From Methanobacteriota archaeon (GTDB lineage Archaea > Thermoplasmatota > Thermoplasmata > JAUWGG01), in the NCBI GenBank assembly GCA_030606525.1, contig JAUWGG010000001.1:1-29643 (forward strand): a DNA stretch of 29,643 nucleotides, in the 5' to 3' direction. Position 1 is the first letter of the stretch; each line of letters begins with the position of its first letter. Positions 8,105 through 15,843 of the stretch are shown one piece after another. Made by a program: the position numbers and the translations under genes. The notes below the pieces were generated by a model. That model was not told the origin of the DNA. It did no database searches and saw only the letters and a program-made list of their open reading frames with translations.

Positions 8105-9603
8105 ATTGGCAACCCCAAGAGTTCAGCTGATATTTTAACTAAAGGCATAAATAAATTCGGATAAATTCCAACGAGTATGGTTGCAACTGAAAGAATGAGC
8201 ATCGGGAACATTAAGCAAAATGATGGGTCCTTGACCTCTTTCCTTTCACCGCTTGATTTAGACGGACCAAAGAATACTCTCTTTACAAGCCATAAAGCAT
8301 ACCCCGTGGTGAACACAGCAGCGCAGACAGATAGTATCGATAAGATCTTAATCAAGGTAGTTGCATTTTCAATACCAAAACCACTTCCTATCATCATCCA
8401 TTCACTCTGAAAACCAGCGAATGGCGGTGCTCCAGCTATAGAAAACGCCCCGATAATGCATGCTAACGCAGTTAAAGGCATTTTCTTAGCTAAACCTCCC
8501 AACTGGTCTATGTTTCTCGTGCCAGCTGCAAGGGCTACAGCACCGATGACCATGAAGAGCAGGGCTTTAGCCATCCCATGATTGATGACATGGAATATCG
8601 AGCCGCCAGCACCCAAGCCTACGCATGAACATATCCCAAAGAACATGTATCCCATCTGACTGACGCTCGAATAACCCAATATCCTTTTTATGTCCTTTTC
8701 AACCAAGGCCATTATCGCTCCATAGAATTGGGTGATCACAGCCAATATCAATGTAAAGGGAATGAGGGATTGGCCGACGCCATCAGGCAAAACATTGAAT
8801 AGAAAACGCATCAGTCCATAAGCACCAGTACTCAGCATTATCGCAGCAAGCATGATCGTTATAGGTAATTGGGCTACAGTATGAGCATCTGGCAACCATG
8901 AATGGAACGGGAATATTGCCATTTTTATCCCGAATCCAATCACGAAGAATATAGCTATTGTCTTTAATATTGAGAAAGTTGCGTTTGAACCATAAGTGAG
9001 ACCGTGCATGCTCGTTGATCCGGTCAAGCTGTATACCCATAGAATTCCGACGAGGATGAGTATTGCGCCCACGTGGGTGAAAAAGAAATATTTTAAACCT
9101 ATGCGGTATGATTCTACAGTTTCCCCCCAATATGTGACAAGTGCCCAAGAGGCAACCAATACCATTTCCCAAAACAGATAGAACAGGATCATATCTGAAG
9201 CGAGGACAACTCCGATCATCCCCCCCATGAAGATGAGTAAGCCTGAATAATAACTGTTGATATCATGAAGCGCTTTAACATATTTAAGGGAATAAAGCAC
9301 TGATAAGGTGGAGAGAACAGAGATCGCAATCAGTAAAATCAGACTTAAGCTATCCACCATAAATCCGACAGTAAAAGGAAGATAACGACTGCTTTCAATT
9401 AAAGTAAATGCATAACTTTCATTAGATTGAACGTATGCAATGAGCGGCAGTAATAGTGGTACAGTGAGAATAGATGCGATGAACGCTCCCAGACCCAAAT
9501 CCCTTTCTGTTCTTCTACCTCCAATGAATATCAAAAGAGCTGAAATGAATGGAATGCAAATAAGAAGAATTATAATTGATGCCATGAAGGACAGACTAAA
9601 CAC
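8101..9603 (-). CDS. nuoM: Antiporter-like membrane subunit M (NuoM-like)
   Basis: The second antiporter-like subunit, about 500 residues. It keeps the helix 5 glutamate (E146, FYLFWEMVLVASWAL), the helix 7 lysine (K227, GFGIKMAIFPFHSWLPDAH) and the SVSQMGYMFFGI segment of the family. The start is unclear. The GTG at 9603 used here overlaps the L stop codon region, but the ribosome binding site GGGAGGTG (9608-9601) contains that GTG. The next in-frame ATG (9585) is 15 bases beyond the site; a CTG at 9594 has ideal spacing. The choice changes at most six residues at the N-terminus. Confidence 0.91.
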   Translation of the reverse strand: MFSLSFMASIIILLICIPFISALLIFIGGRRTERDLGLGAFIASILTVPLLLPLIAYVQSNESYAFTLIESSRYLPFTVGFMVDSLSLILLIAISVLSTLSVLYSLKYVKALHDINSYYSGLLIFMGGMIGVVLASDMILFYLFWEMVLVASWALVTYWGETVESYRIGLKYFFFTHVGAILILVGILWVYSLTGSTSMHGLTYGSNATFSILKTIAIFFVIGFGIKMAIFPFHSWLPDAHTVAQLPITIMLAAIMLSTGAYGLMRFLFNVLPDGVGQSLIPFTLILAVITQFYGAIMALVEKDIKRILGYSSVSQMGYMFFGICSCVGLGAGGSIFHVINHGMAKALLFMVIGAVALAAGTRNIDQLGGLAKKMPLTALACIIGAFSIAGAPPFAGFQSEWMMIGSGFGIENATTLIKILSILSVCAAVFTTGYALWLVKRVFFGPSKSSGERKEVKDPSFCLMFPMLILSVATILVGIYPNLFMPLVKISAELLGLPI

Positions 9604-11482
9604 CTCCCATTAAAAAGTCGATTATTGATGGCAAAAAGATCAAGATCGTTACTAAGATCGCTCCAATGACTATTCCCACCATATTGTAATTTAGATCCCC
9701 TGTCTGTGCATGTCTGAATTTTTGACCTAGCTTTATAGTACCACCCGCAACGGTCTCATAGCAGAACCTGTCTGTTGCGCCGATATCGAATTTGTGATAG
9801 ACCGTTCTACCTGTCGCCAACAACCCGCCGATCAACCATAGGTAAAATCTATCGAAATAGAAACCATTGGATGCAGCACTATACAAAGAGCTTGTTATCC
9901 CACTTTTTGATAAAGCGATCAATTTATCTCTATTGTGTACATAATATCTGAAGATCAGGAAGCCAATGACCATGATGGTGATGGATGCACCCACAGAAAT
10001 GAAATATTCCAATCCTTCAACAACTTCGACGTGCATGTTTGAATTCGTGAAAAAGTGAAGTAATGTGTGCTCAAAGAAGCCCAATGTTAAAGCGCCAATA
10101 CCAAGAATGAATAAGGGGACGAGCATTATTATCGAAGGGTCATGTGCTTCTACTTCATCATCCCTCTTACGATAAAACACGAGATATATCATTCTTAGAG
10201 TATAAAGAAGGGTCAGCAGTGCAGTGAAAGCAGCGACTATGAAGAAGAGATAATGAGATGTTTTAAGCGCAGATGCAAAAATAAGGTCTTTGCTCCAAAA
10301 TCCACCGAACGGAAAAATGCCAGCTAGGGCAAAAGCACCAAACATCGTCATCCAAAAAGTATAGCGCATCTTGTTCTTCAATCCCCCCATGTCCATCATG
10401 CTTCTTGATCCGACAGAGTGAATAATGGCTCCTGCACATAAGAACAACAATGCCTTAAATGTACCATGCACTAGAAGATGAAAAGAAGATGAGAATAATC
10501 CATACGTTACCCCGAAGGAAGCAGCGAGCATGAGGTATGCGAGTTGGCTTATCGTGGAATAAGCGAGCAATCGTTTCAGATCTATCTCCACCAAAGCCTG
10601 TATCGCGGTTATGAGCATCGTTACACCGCCTATTATGCCAATAGCTAACAACCAATACTGCACATCAATGAAAATAGGCATTACCCTGAGGATCAGATAT
10701 ATGCCTGCATTGACCATTGTAGCTGCATGGATTAGTGCGCTGATCGGGGAGGGGGCTTCCATAGCATCTGGCAGCCAAACATGTAATGGAATCTGTGCAG
10801 ATTTCCCGATAGCTCCTAAAATAAAACATGCGCCTGGAAGTGCAAAGCTGCTTACCGATATACTCCCAGTTTCAACAGCTAATATTATCTCTTGAATGTT
10901 GAAACTCTTTGTCTGCCAATAAAGTACAATGATACCAATCAAAAGGAAAGCATCCCCGACTCTTGTTGTAACAAACGCTTTCATCCCAGCCTTAGCTGCC
11001 TTGGGGTCATCATAATAATAACCTATGAGCGCATAAGAGCATAATCCTACAATCTCCCAAAAGAAATATAGAACCAATAAGTTATCAGTCAGCACAAGGC
11101 ATACCATCGCTCCTATGAATAGGAGGACCAAAGAATAATACCTTGATAAATTGTATTTTTTTTCGTCCGTTTCCATATATTTAACGGAATATATCACCAC
11201 AAGCAATCCTATGATAGTAGCAATTAAAGCTAAAAGTAAACCAAGAGCGTCGATGTAAAAGGTAAGATTGAGACCTATGGCATCATTCCATAAATATGTG
11301 TATCCTGGTGTATAACCATTCCATACATCAGGGATTATACTTACGACGACGACCGCACTCAATGCGGCACATGCAACTGCAAACCATCCTTTAGCTCTTG
11401 GAAAAAAATGACCAACCAATGGAGTCAATGCAGCGCCGATGAATGGAATGGCAATGAGCAACAGATATGTGTAAGGTAACAT
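9596..11482 (-). CDS. nuoL: Antiporter-like membrane subunit L (NuoL-like, with C-terminal extension)
   Basis: The third and longest antiporter-like subunit, 628 residues. It has the helix 5 glutamate (E143, FFWEIVGLCSYALIGYYYD), the helix 7 lysine (K227, AIGKSAQIPLHVWLPDAM) and the NuoL-specific EAPSPISALIHAATMVNAG motif near 242-260. The region beyond residue 500 continues as in NuoL with a further helix, a hydrophilic stretch (YFDRFYLWLIGG) and a last hydrophobic segment, consistent with the long lateral helix that runs along the membrane arm. It starts at an ATG with GAGGTTA 5 bases upstream, 4 bases after nuoK. Confidence 0.93.
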   Translation of the reverse strand: MLPYTYLLLIAIPFIGAALTPLVGHFFPRAKGWFAVACAALSAVVVVSIIPDVWNGYTPGYTYLWNDAIGLNLTFYIDALGLLLALIATIIGLLVVIYSVKYMETDEKKYNLSRYYSLVLLFIGAMVCLVLTDNLLVLYFFWEIVGLCSYALIGYYYDDPKAAKAGMKAFVTTRVGDAFLLIGIIVLYWQTKSFNIQEIILAVETGSISVSSFALPGACFILGAIGKSAQIPLHVWLPDAMEAPSPISALIHAATMVNAGIYLILRVMPIFIDVQYWLLAIGIIGGVTMLITAIQALVEIDLKRLLAYSTISQLAYLMLAASFGVTYGLFSSSFHLLVHGTFKALLFLCAGAIIHSVGSRSMMDMGGLKNKMRYTFWMTMFGAFALAGIFPFGGFWSKDLIFASALKTSHYLFFIVAAFTALLTLLYTLRMIYLVFYRKRDDEVEAHDPSIIMLVPLFILGIGALTLGFFEHTLLHFFTNSNMHVEVVEGLEYFISVGASITIMVIGFLIFRYYVHNRDKLIALSKSGITSSLYSAASNGFYFDRFYLWLIGGLLATGRTVYHKFDIGATDRFCYETVAGGTIKLGQKFRHAQTGDLNYNMVGIVIGAILVTILIFLPSIIDFLMGGV

Positions 11483-11486
11483 CTTC

Positions 11487-11783
11487 TTAACCTCTCAATC
11501 TTTTTAATTTCTTTAAATTGATAACTCCATGATGAGTATAGGCGTTCACAATAAGTGATAAAGCAATAGCCACAATAACCACGTCGATAACGATAACGAC
11601 GATAACTAGTGCCTGTGCTATCCCACCATACCCTGTAGCAATGAAGTTCAAGGTTACTCCTTTAGATAAGATCTCTATCCCTATGATCATCTTTATCATG
11701 TTTCTTTTCGATATTAAACAATATAAACCAATGAGAATGAGGATCAATACAAGCAACGTATATGCATTCAGATATTCGGTCAA
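11487..11783 (-). CDS. nuoK: NuoK/MbhG/MrpC-like small membrane subunit
   Basis: A 98-residue, three-helix protein. It has the NuoK signature RNMIKMIIGIEIL in helix 2, with E37 at the position of the conserved channel glutamate. Helix 3 carries D67 (IVVIVIDVVI) where complex I NuoK has its second glutamate; QALVIVVIVID is a form common among MrpC/MbhG relatives. The open frame runs far upstream, but I chose the TTG at 11783: GGAGG lies 7 bases before it, it overlaps the preceding stop as TTGA, and it gives the normal family length. Confidence 0.88.
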   Translation of the reverse strand: MTEYLNAYTLLVLILILIGLYCLISKRNMIKMIIGIEILSKGVTLNFIATGYGGIAQALVIVVIVIDVVIVAIALSLIVNAYTHHGVINLKKLKRLRG

Positions 11784-12013
11784 GTTTTCGCCTCCGGTCG
11801 CAGCGCTAGGACCCCCAAAGCACCAGCGAAGATTATTATAGCTTGGATGAACACATCCACAGCTCTTTCCCGCCATAAAATATCGCCAATTGTCCCTTCC
11901 TCCCCGCCTTCTTTTATTTCCCCCTGCGTGAGAATGTTGGCGAAGACGATGGTTAGTATTAAAAGAAGTGTGATACCTATGCCGATAACTATCCAAAACC
12001 TACTCTTCTTCAT
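11780..12013 (-). CDS. Small membrane subunit, MbhE / C-terminal-NuoJ-like (J'')
   Basis: A 77-residue protein with two hydrophobic helices (about 6-26 and 53-70) and a conserved-looking WRERAVDVF stretch just before the second one. WRERAVDVFIQAIIIFAGAL resembles MbhE and the end of MrpA, where a W-x-Y-R-A-x-D turn precedes the last helices. Together with the gene upstream it occupies the place of a split NuoJ. I chose the ATG at 12013, which follows a near-perfect ribosome binding site (AAGGAGGTGA, 5 bases spacing) and overlaps the upstream gene by 14 bases. The exact family is less certain than that of its neighbours. Confidence 0.75.
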   Translation of the reverse strand: MKKSRFWIVIGIGITLLLILTIVFANILTQGEIKEGGEEGTIGDILWRERAVDVFIQAIIIFAGALGVLALRPEAKT

Positions 12014-12320
12014 GTTCCTCACCTCCTTTAGTGAGATTGATCGTGGAGGCAAATAGAACTGTGATCAAGCCTGCACATACACTCAGCTCAAACATCGCTG
12101 CATATGGAGCGTCGAGCTGATAAAAAATTATTGCAAGAATTACGCTCGCTACGGCAAGAGAGATCGCTGACTTGAGGAGGTCTTTGAGCTCCACTGCTAG
12201 AATGGAGAAGATGATAAGGAGTGGGAAGAGCAATAACAATGATGCATCAATCGACAATCCATTTTCCTCCTCATTCAGTCTTTTTTCACTCCTCAGTTCA
12301 AAACTGAGGGATTCGGACAT
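12000..12320 (-). CDS. Small membrane subunit, MbhD / N-terminal-NuoJ-like (J'); first gene of hydrogenase operon
   Basis: A 106-residue protein with a hydrophilic N-terminus and three hydrophobic segments (about 26-42, 49-68, 75-95). The LKDLLKSAISLAVASVILA and LDAPYAAMFELSVCAG stretches recall the MbhD/DUF4040 domain and the matching helices of NuoJ, whose helix 3 takes part in coupling in complex I. The ATG at 12320 fits a leaderless start, since a TATA-like box is centred 31 bases upstream. An alternative is the TTG at 12257 (residue 22), preceded by GAGGAGG at 8 bases, which would remove the acidic N-terminus. It heads a run of 14 same-strand genes. Confidence 0.75.
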   Translation of the reverse strand: MSESLSFELRSEKRLNEEENGLSIDASLLLLFPLLIIFSILAVELKDLLKSAISLAVASVILAIIFYQLDAPYAAMFELSVCAGLITVLFASTINLTKGGEEHEEE

Positions 12321-12345
12321 AACAATTTAATATTTAATAGTTTAC

Positions 12346-12355
12346 GAAATATTAA
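12346..12355 (-). promoter_or_regulatory. Probable TATA box of the hydrogenase operon
   Basis: Read on the minus strand, CTTAATATTT-like DNA is centred near 12351, 31 bases before the ATG at 12320, so transcription would start within a few bases of the start codon. A second AT-rich box (12326-12337) is too close to the ATG to serve it, but might serve the alternative TTG at 12257. There is no other obvious promoter within the 14-gene run that follows. Confidence 0.4.
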
Positions 12356-12387
12356 GTGTCATGGCACATTATAACAAGGCATAGTTA

Positions 12388-12397
12388 TTATGCATAA
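12388..12397. promoter_or_regulatory. Palindrome next to the glnA TATA box, possible operator
   Basis: TTATGCATAA is a perfect 10-base palindrome ending 3 bases before the TATA box of glnA, where TFB would bind. It partly overlaps a second inverted repeat, GCATA-5 bases-TATGC (12379-12393). Such a site could bind a dimeric regulator of glutamine synthetase. It does not match the GGAA-N8-TTCC operator of NrpR. Confidence 0.35.
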
Positions 12398-12400
12398 CCA

Positions 12401-12407
12401 TTAAATA
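12401..12407 (+). promoter_or_regulatory. TATA box of glnA
   Basis: TTAAATA lies 41 bases before the glnA ATG. Transcription would begin near 12430, leaving a short leader that contains the ribosome binding site GGAGGA at about 12437-12442. Confidence 0.55.
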
Positions 12408-12447
12408 CGAGCGAAATATCTACTCATCTCTCATCTGGAGGAAGTGC

Positions 12448-13863
12448 ATGACATCATTTCAAGAAGTAAATAAGCTGTTGAGGGAAAAGAACATAGAGTG
12501 GGTCCAAATCCATTTTACTGATGTTTGCGGGTGCTTGAGGTCCTTATCATCTCCTGTGAAAGAGTACACCGATGGGGATGTCTGGAAAAGCGGCATAGGG
12601 ATTGATGGTTCTTCTATTGAAGGTTTCGGAGATGTGTTTAAGTCGGATATGGTCGCTCTTCCTGACCCCAATACTCTCAAAACTCTTCCTTTATCAGAGG
12701 AGGGGGTAGAAGAGGGCATTGTAACCGCGAATATATATACACCAGATGGGAAACGATTCGACGGCGACCCAAGATATATCGCAGAAAGAGCCATGGACCA
12801 TGCTAAAGCAATGGGTTATGATTGTGTTTGGATGTCGGCAGAGTTGGAATTTTTTCTTTTCAAGAATATCGTTTCTGCGATAATTAAAAATGAGAATCAA
12901 ATGGAATGGGCAAAAGAGTTTTTGAGCGCATATACTTCTCTTAACCAAAATCCCAATAAGTTAAATGATTACTTCATTAAATCCAAAAAGGGATATCTTG
13001 CTGCCCATGATGAAACAAAGGAGTTTAGAGATGATTTTAGCAGCTTGTTGTTGGAAATGGGTATTCCTGTAAAATACCATCATCATGAGGGTGGCTCTGA
13101 GCAGGTAGAGATCGAGTTTAAAGCGCTTCCTTCGCCGGTTCAAGTTGGGGATGCTGCAATTTTATACAAGTATTTGGCCAGGAGAACAGCTAAAAAGTAC
13201 GGTCTTACCCCAACTTTCATGCCAAAACCAGTGTCTTCTGATGCAGGTAATGGGATGCATGTCCACCAACATTTAACCCGAGATAAGAAGCCTTGCTTCT
13301 ATGATGAAAACGATGAGTGTCACTTGAGTCAAACCGCTAGATACTACATTGGTGGATTGCTAGATCATGCCTGCGCTATGAGCGCTATAACAAACCCTAC
13401 TGTCAATTCATATAGGCGGTTGGTTCCAGGTTACGAGGCGCCTGTATATGCGTGCTGGTCTCCTATAAATCGAAGTGCTTTGGTACGGGTACCGGCTCAC
13501 TCTACTAATCCTGAGGAAATAAATTGCGAAGCAAGACATCCAGATGCGTCTTCGAATCCCTACTTCACCTTTGCTGTACTGCTCCAGTGTGGTTTAGACG
13601 GAATAAAGAGAAAGATCGACCCAGGAGACCCAATAAATGAGAATGTGTATAAATTATCTAAGAAAAGGAGGAAGGAATTAGGCATCAAACAGCTTCCAAG
13701 GAATTTAAAGGATGCTTTACAGCTCCTTGAAACCGATGACGTTGTACAGCGCGCTATCGGTTCATATGTTTTCGATAGCTTTGTGAGATTAAAAAACAAA
13801 GAATGGGAGCGGTATTGCTCCCATGTTCCTTCATGGGATATTTATGAATACTTCGATATTTAG
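12448..13863 (+). CDS. glnA: Glutamine synthetase, type I
   Basis: Makes glutamine from glutamate, ammonia and ATP; the main route of ammonia assimilation. The 471-residue protein has the beta-grasp N-domain (GIDGSSIEGF at 51-60), the metal-binding AELEFFLF (E132, E134), HHHEGGSEQVEIEF (E214, E221), the ATP and glutamate site GNGMHVHQHL (H271), NSYRRLVPGYEAPVY and the RHPDASSNPYFTF segment. The C-terminal region has no NLYDLP-like adenylylation motif, so control by adenylylation is unlikely, as in the GSI-alpha type. It has its own promoter and a ribosome binding site (GGAGGA), is divergent from the hydrogenase operon, and is followed by a T-rich terminator. The palindrome at its promoter suggests regulation. 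Confidence 0.96.
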   Translation: MTSFQEVNKLLREKNIEWVQIHFTDVCGCLRSLSSPVKEYTDGDVWKSGIGIDGSSIEGFGDVFKSDMVALPDPNTLKTLPLSEEGVEEGIVTANIYTPDGKRFDGDPRYIAERAMDHAKAMGYDCVWMSAELEFFLFKNIVSAIIKNENQMEWAKEFLSAYTSLNQNPNKLNDYFIKSKKGYLAAHDETKEFRDDFSSLLLEMGIPVKYHHHEGGSEQVEIEFKALPSPVQVGDAAILYKYLARRTAKKYGLTPTFMPKPVSSDAGNGMHVHQHLTRDKKPCFYDENDECHLSQTARYYIGGLLDHACAMSAITNPTVNSYRRLVPGYEAPVYACWSPINRSALVRVPAHSTNPEEINCEARHPDASSNPYFTFAVLLQCGLDGIKRKIDPGDPINENVYKLSKKRRKELGIKQLPRNLKDALQLLETDDVVQRAIGSYVFDSFVRLKNKEWERYCSHVPSWDIYEYFDI

Positions 13864-13879
13864 TTTGTTTTTTTAGTTT
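13864..13879 (+). terminator. T-rich terminator after glnA
   Basis: Directly after the stop codon comes TTTG followed by seven T and a further T-rich stretch, typical of archaeal intrinsic termination. No hairpin is needed or seen. Confidence 0.5.
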
Positions 13880-13900
13880 AGAGTTCGTAAACAGGCTAAC

Positions 13901-13909
13901 ATTTTTATT
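13901..13909 (+). promoter_or_regulatory. TATA box of the acyl-CoA synthetase gene
   Basis: ATTTTTATT is centred 27 bases before the ATG at 13932, and no ribosome binding site precedes that ATG, so a leaderless transcript is likely. Confidence 0.45.
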
Positions 13910-13931
13910 CTTCAAGCTCTTTTCACTCCCC

Positions 13932-15314
13932 ATGGAGAATTTCTTTGAGCCTAATGCTGTGGCTATACTCGGTGCATCGTCCAAACCAGGTAAGATAGGA
14001 TATGAAGTTCTAAAGAATCTGATCAGGTCTGGTTTCAAAGGAAGAATTTATCCCATAAATTTAACGGAAGAGAATATCCTGGGACTTGAGGTCTTTAAGC
14101 GCATAGGAGATGTTCGTGGTGATGTGGAATTGGCAGTTTTTGTTCTGCCATCTAATTTAGCCCCACAAGTAATGGAGGAATGTGGAAGAAAGGGCGTGAA
14201 ACGGGTTGTAGTGATCTCGGGTGGGTTTAAAGAATTGAATGATAAAGGAGCAGCGCTTGAAAAAAGAATGGTTGATATCGCTTCCAAATACGGTATCAGG
14301 ATAATCGGACCCAATTGCATTGGTATCTTCGATGGTAAGAATCGCTTGGATACCTTTTTCCAACCCTATGAGAACATGGTTCGCCCAAAATACGGAAATA
14401 TAGCAATTCTTACCCAATCGGGGACCTACGGAGCTTCTCTATTAGAATGGTTTTACGAGGAGCAGATGGGGGTAAGTAAATTCGTGAGCTATGGGAACAA
14501 ATGTGATGTGAATGAAGTTGATATGCTCAAATACTTAAAAAATGATGATAATACAAAGGTCATAGTGATCTATGTTGAAGGGTTTGCGAATGGAAAGTCA
14601 TTCTTAAAGATCGCGAAGAATGTTTCCACCAAAAAACCGATAGTTTTGCTAAAATCCGGAAGAAGTAAAGAAGGCGCTAGAGCTGCCAAGAGCCATACTG
14701 GCGCTCTATCGGGCGATGATGGGGTATTCACTGGTGCAATGGCTCAAGCAGGCATCATAGTTGTGGATAATTTGGAAGAGATGCTTGATGCAGCAAAGAT
14801 TCTTTCCCTTCAGCCCTTACCCAAAGGTGGAAAGATCGGGATGGTAACAAATGGTGCAGGGCCCTGCGTTGTGGCGGTTGATAACATGGCTGTTTGTGAC
14901 AATCTAGAGGTCGCAAAATTGAAGGAAGAGAGCATAGAATGTTTAAGAAAGAACTTACCTTCCTATTTTGTATTCGATAATCCGATCGATGTTACAGGCA
15001 GCGGTACAGCTGAGCACTACGACTTTGCCCTTAAAGTACTTGCACAAGCGCCTAATGTAGATATCCTTCTGCCTTTTTTCGTATTTCAAGATGCGCCATT
15101 AGCCAGCACGATAGATCACCTTCACAAGGCCATGAACGATATAAAGAAATATAGAAAGACATTGATCGGCAGCGCTGCTGGTGGACCTTTTACTAAAGAG
15201 CAGGGGAAAAGATTTCAAGAAAACAATATACCATTTATACCAACAGCTAACAGGGTGATAGGCGCATTAGATAAAATCGTTAGATATAGTAAATGGTTAA
15301 GGAGCAGGAGCTAA
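13932..15314 (+). CDS. acdA: Acetate/acyl-CoA ligase (ADP-forming), alpha subunit
   Basis: This is the CoA-binding and phosphohistidine-carrying part of the archaeal enzyme that turns acyl-CoA, ADP and phosphate into acid, CoA and ATP, the substrate-level phosphorylation step of peptide and sugar fermentation. At 460 residues it matches the separate alpha subunits of hyperthermophiles. Visible landmarks are the Rossmann CoA-binding start (VAILGASSKPGKIGYEV), GPNCIGIF, ILTQSGTYGASLLEW and the catalytic-histidine motif KSHTGALSGDD with H255. The ATP-grasp beta subunit is not fused and is not next to it in this window, so it must be encoded elsewhere. It overlaps the convergent deaminase gene by 18 bases. 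Confidence 0.9.
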   Translation: MENFFEPNAVAILGASSKPGKIGYEVLKNLIRSGFKGRIYPINLTEENILGLEVFKRIGDVRGDVELAVFVLPSNLAPQVMEECGRKGVKRVVVISGGFKELNDKGAALEKRMVDIASKYGIRIIGPNCIGIFDGKNRLDTFFQPYENMVRPKYGNIAILTQSGTYGASLLEWFYEEQMGVSKFVSYGNKCDVNEVDMLKYLKNDDNTKVIVIYVEGFANGKSFLKIAKNVSTKKPIVLLKSGRSKEGARAAKSHTGALSGDDGVFTGAMAQAGIIVVDNLEEMLDAAKILSLQPLPKGGKIGMVTNGAGPCVVAVDNMAVCDNLEVAKLKEESIECLRKNLPSYFVFDNPIDVTGSGTAEHYDFALKVLAQAPNVDILLPFFVFQDAPLASTIDHLHKAMNDIKKYRKTLIGSAAGGPFTKEQGKRFQENNIPFIPTANRVIGALDKIVRYSKWLRSRS

Positions 15315-15761
15315 AGAGAACTTTCTCACGGTGATCCCGCTTTCCTTTAACACTTGTTCTGCCAATTCATCAGCATAACCACTATCATAAACCACTTCTT
15401 CAATACCAGCATTAATCAGTATCTTAGCACAAACACTGCAGGGATGGTGGGTAACAAACAACGTTGCATCTTTTATACTCACACCAAAAACTGCTGCCTG
15501 AATCACGGCATTTTGCTCTGCATGAACGCCTCTGCATAATTCATGTCGTTCTCCCTGCGCAATTCCCAATTTTTCCCTCAAACATCCGACTTCAGCGCAG
15601 TGTTTTAACCCTTTCGGTGCACCATTATAACCGGTTGTTAAGACCCTTTTATCTTTAACTATTACTGCACCCACGTTCCTTCTTATGCATGTAGACCTAG
15701 ATTTGACCAGATGCGCCATCCTCATGAAATATTCATCCAATGTCGGTCTGTTTTCGCTCAT
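15297..15761 (-). CDS. dCMP deaminase family protein
   Basis: A zinc-dependent deaminase that most likely turns dCMP into dUMP for thymidylate synthesis. The 154-residue protein has the HAE motif (H80, E82), PCSVC (C108, C111) as the other zinc ligands, and the N-terminal ARxxTCxRRxVGAVIVKD pattern, here as SRSTCIRRNVGAVIVKD, with a TGYNGAPKG loop typical of dCMP deaminases. I chose ATG 15761 because GAGG lies 6 bases upstream; a TTG at 15773 would add four residues. It converges on the acyl-CoA synthetase gene. A related substrate (such as a modified dCMP) cannot be excluded. Confidence 0.9.
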   Translation of the reverse strand: MSENRPTLDEYFMRMAHLVKSRSTCIRRNVGAVIVKDKRVLTTGYNGAPKGLKHCAEVGCLREKLGIAQGERHELCRGVHAEQNAVIQAAVFGVSIKDATLFVTHHPCSVCAKILINAGIEEVVYDSGYADELAEQVLKESGITVRKFSLAPAP

Positions 15762-15843
15762 GATCGTCCTCAACCGTTAACCATCCCCCCCTTATTTACT
15801 TTTTTGGCGGAGGCATGAAAGATATTTATACGGTGAAAATATT

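Noticed and set aside
11487..11996. 169-residue version of the NuoK-like protein
   Set aside because: The first 71 residues overlap the preceding subunit gene in another frame and look random; TTG at 11783 has a ribosome binding site and gives the normal NuoK length.
2805..12320. Reading the subunit cluster as F420H2 dehydrogenase (Fpo) or NADH dehydrogenase (Nuo)
   Set aside because: The D homologue keeps all four NiFe cysteines, B has the hydrogenase-type CNGC, hycI/hypE/hypF adjoin it, and no FpoF, FpoO or NuoE-F-G gene is present.
12321..12447. NrpR-type nitrogen operator before glnA
   Set aside because: No GGAA-N8-TTCC pattern is present; the palindrome there is of another kind.
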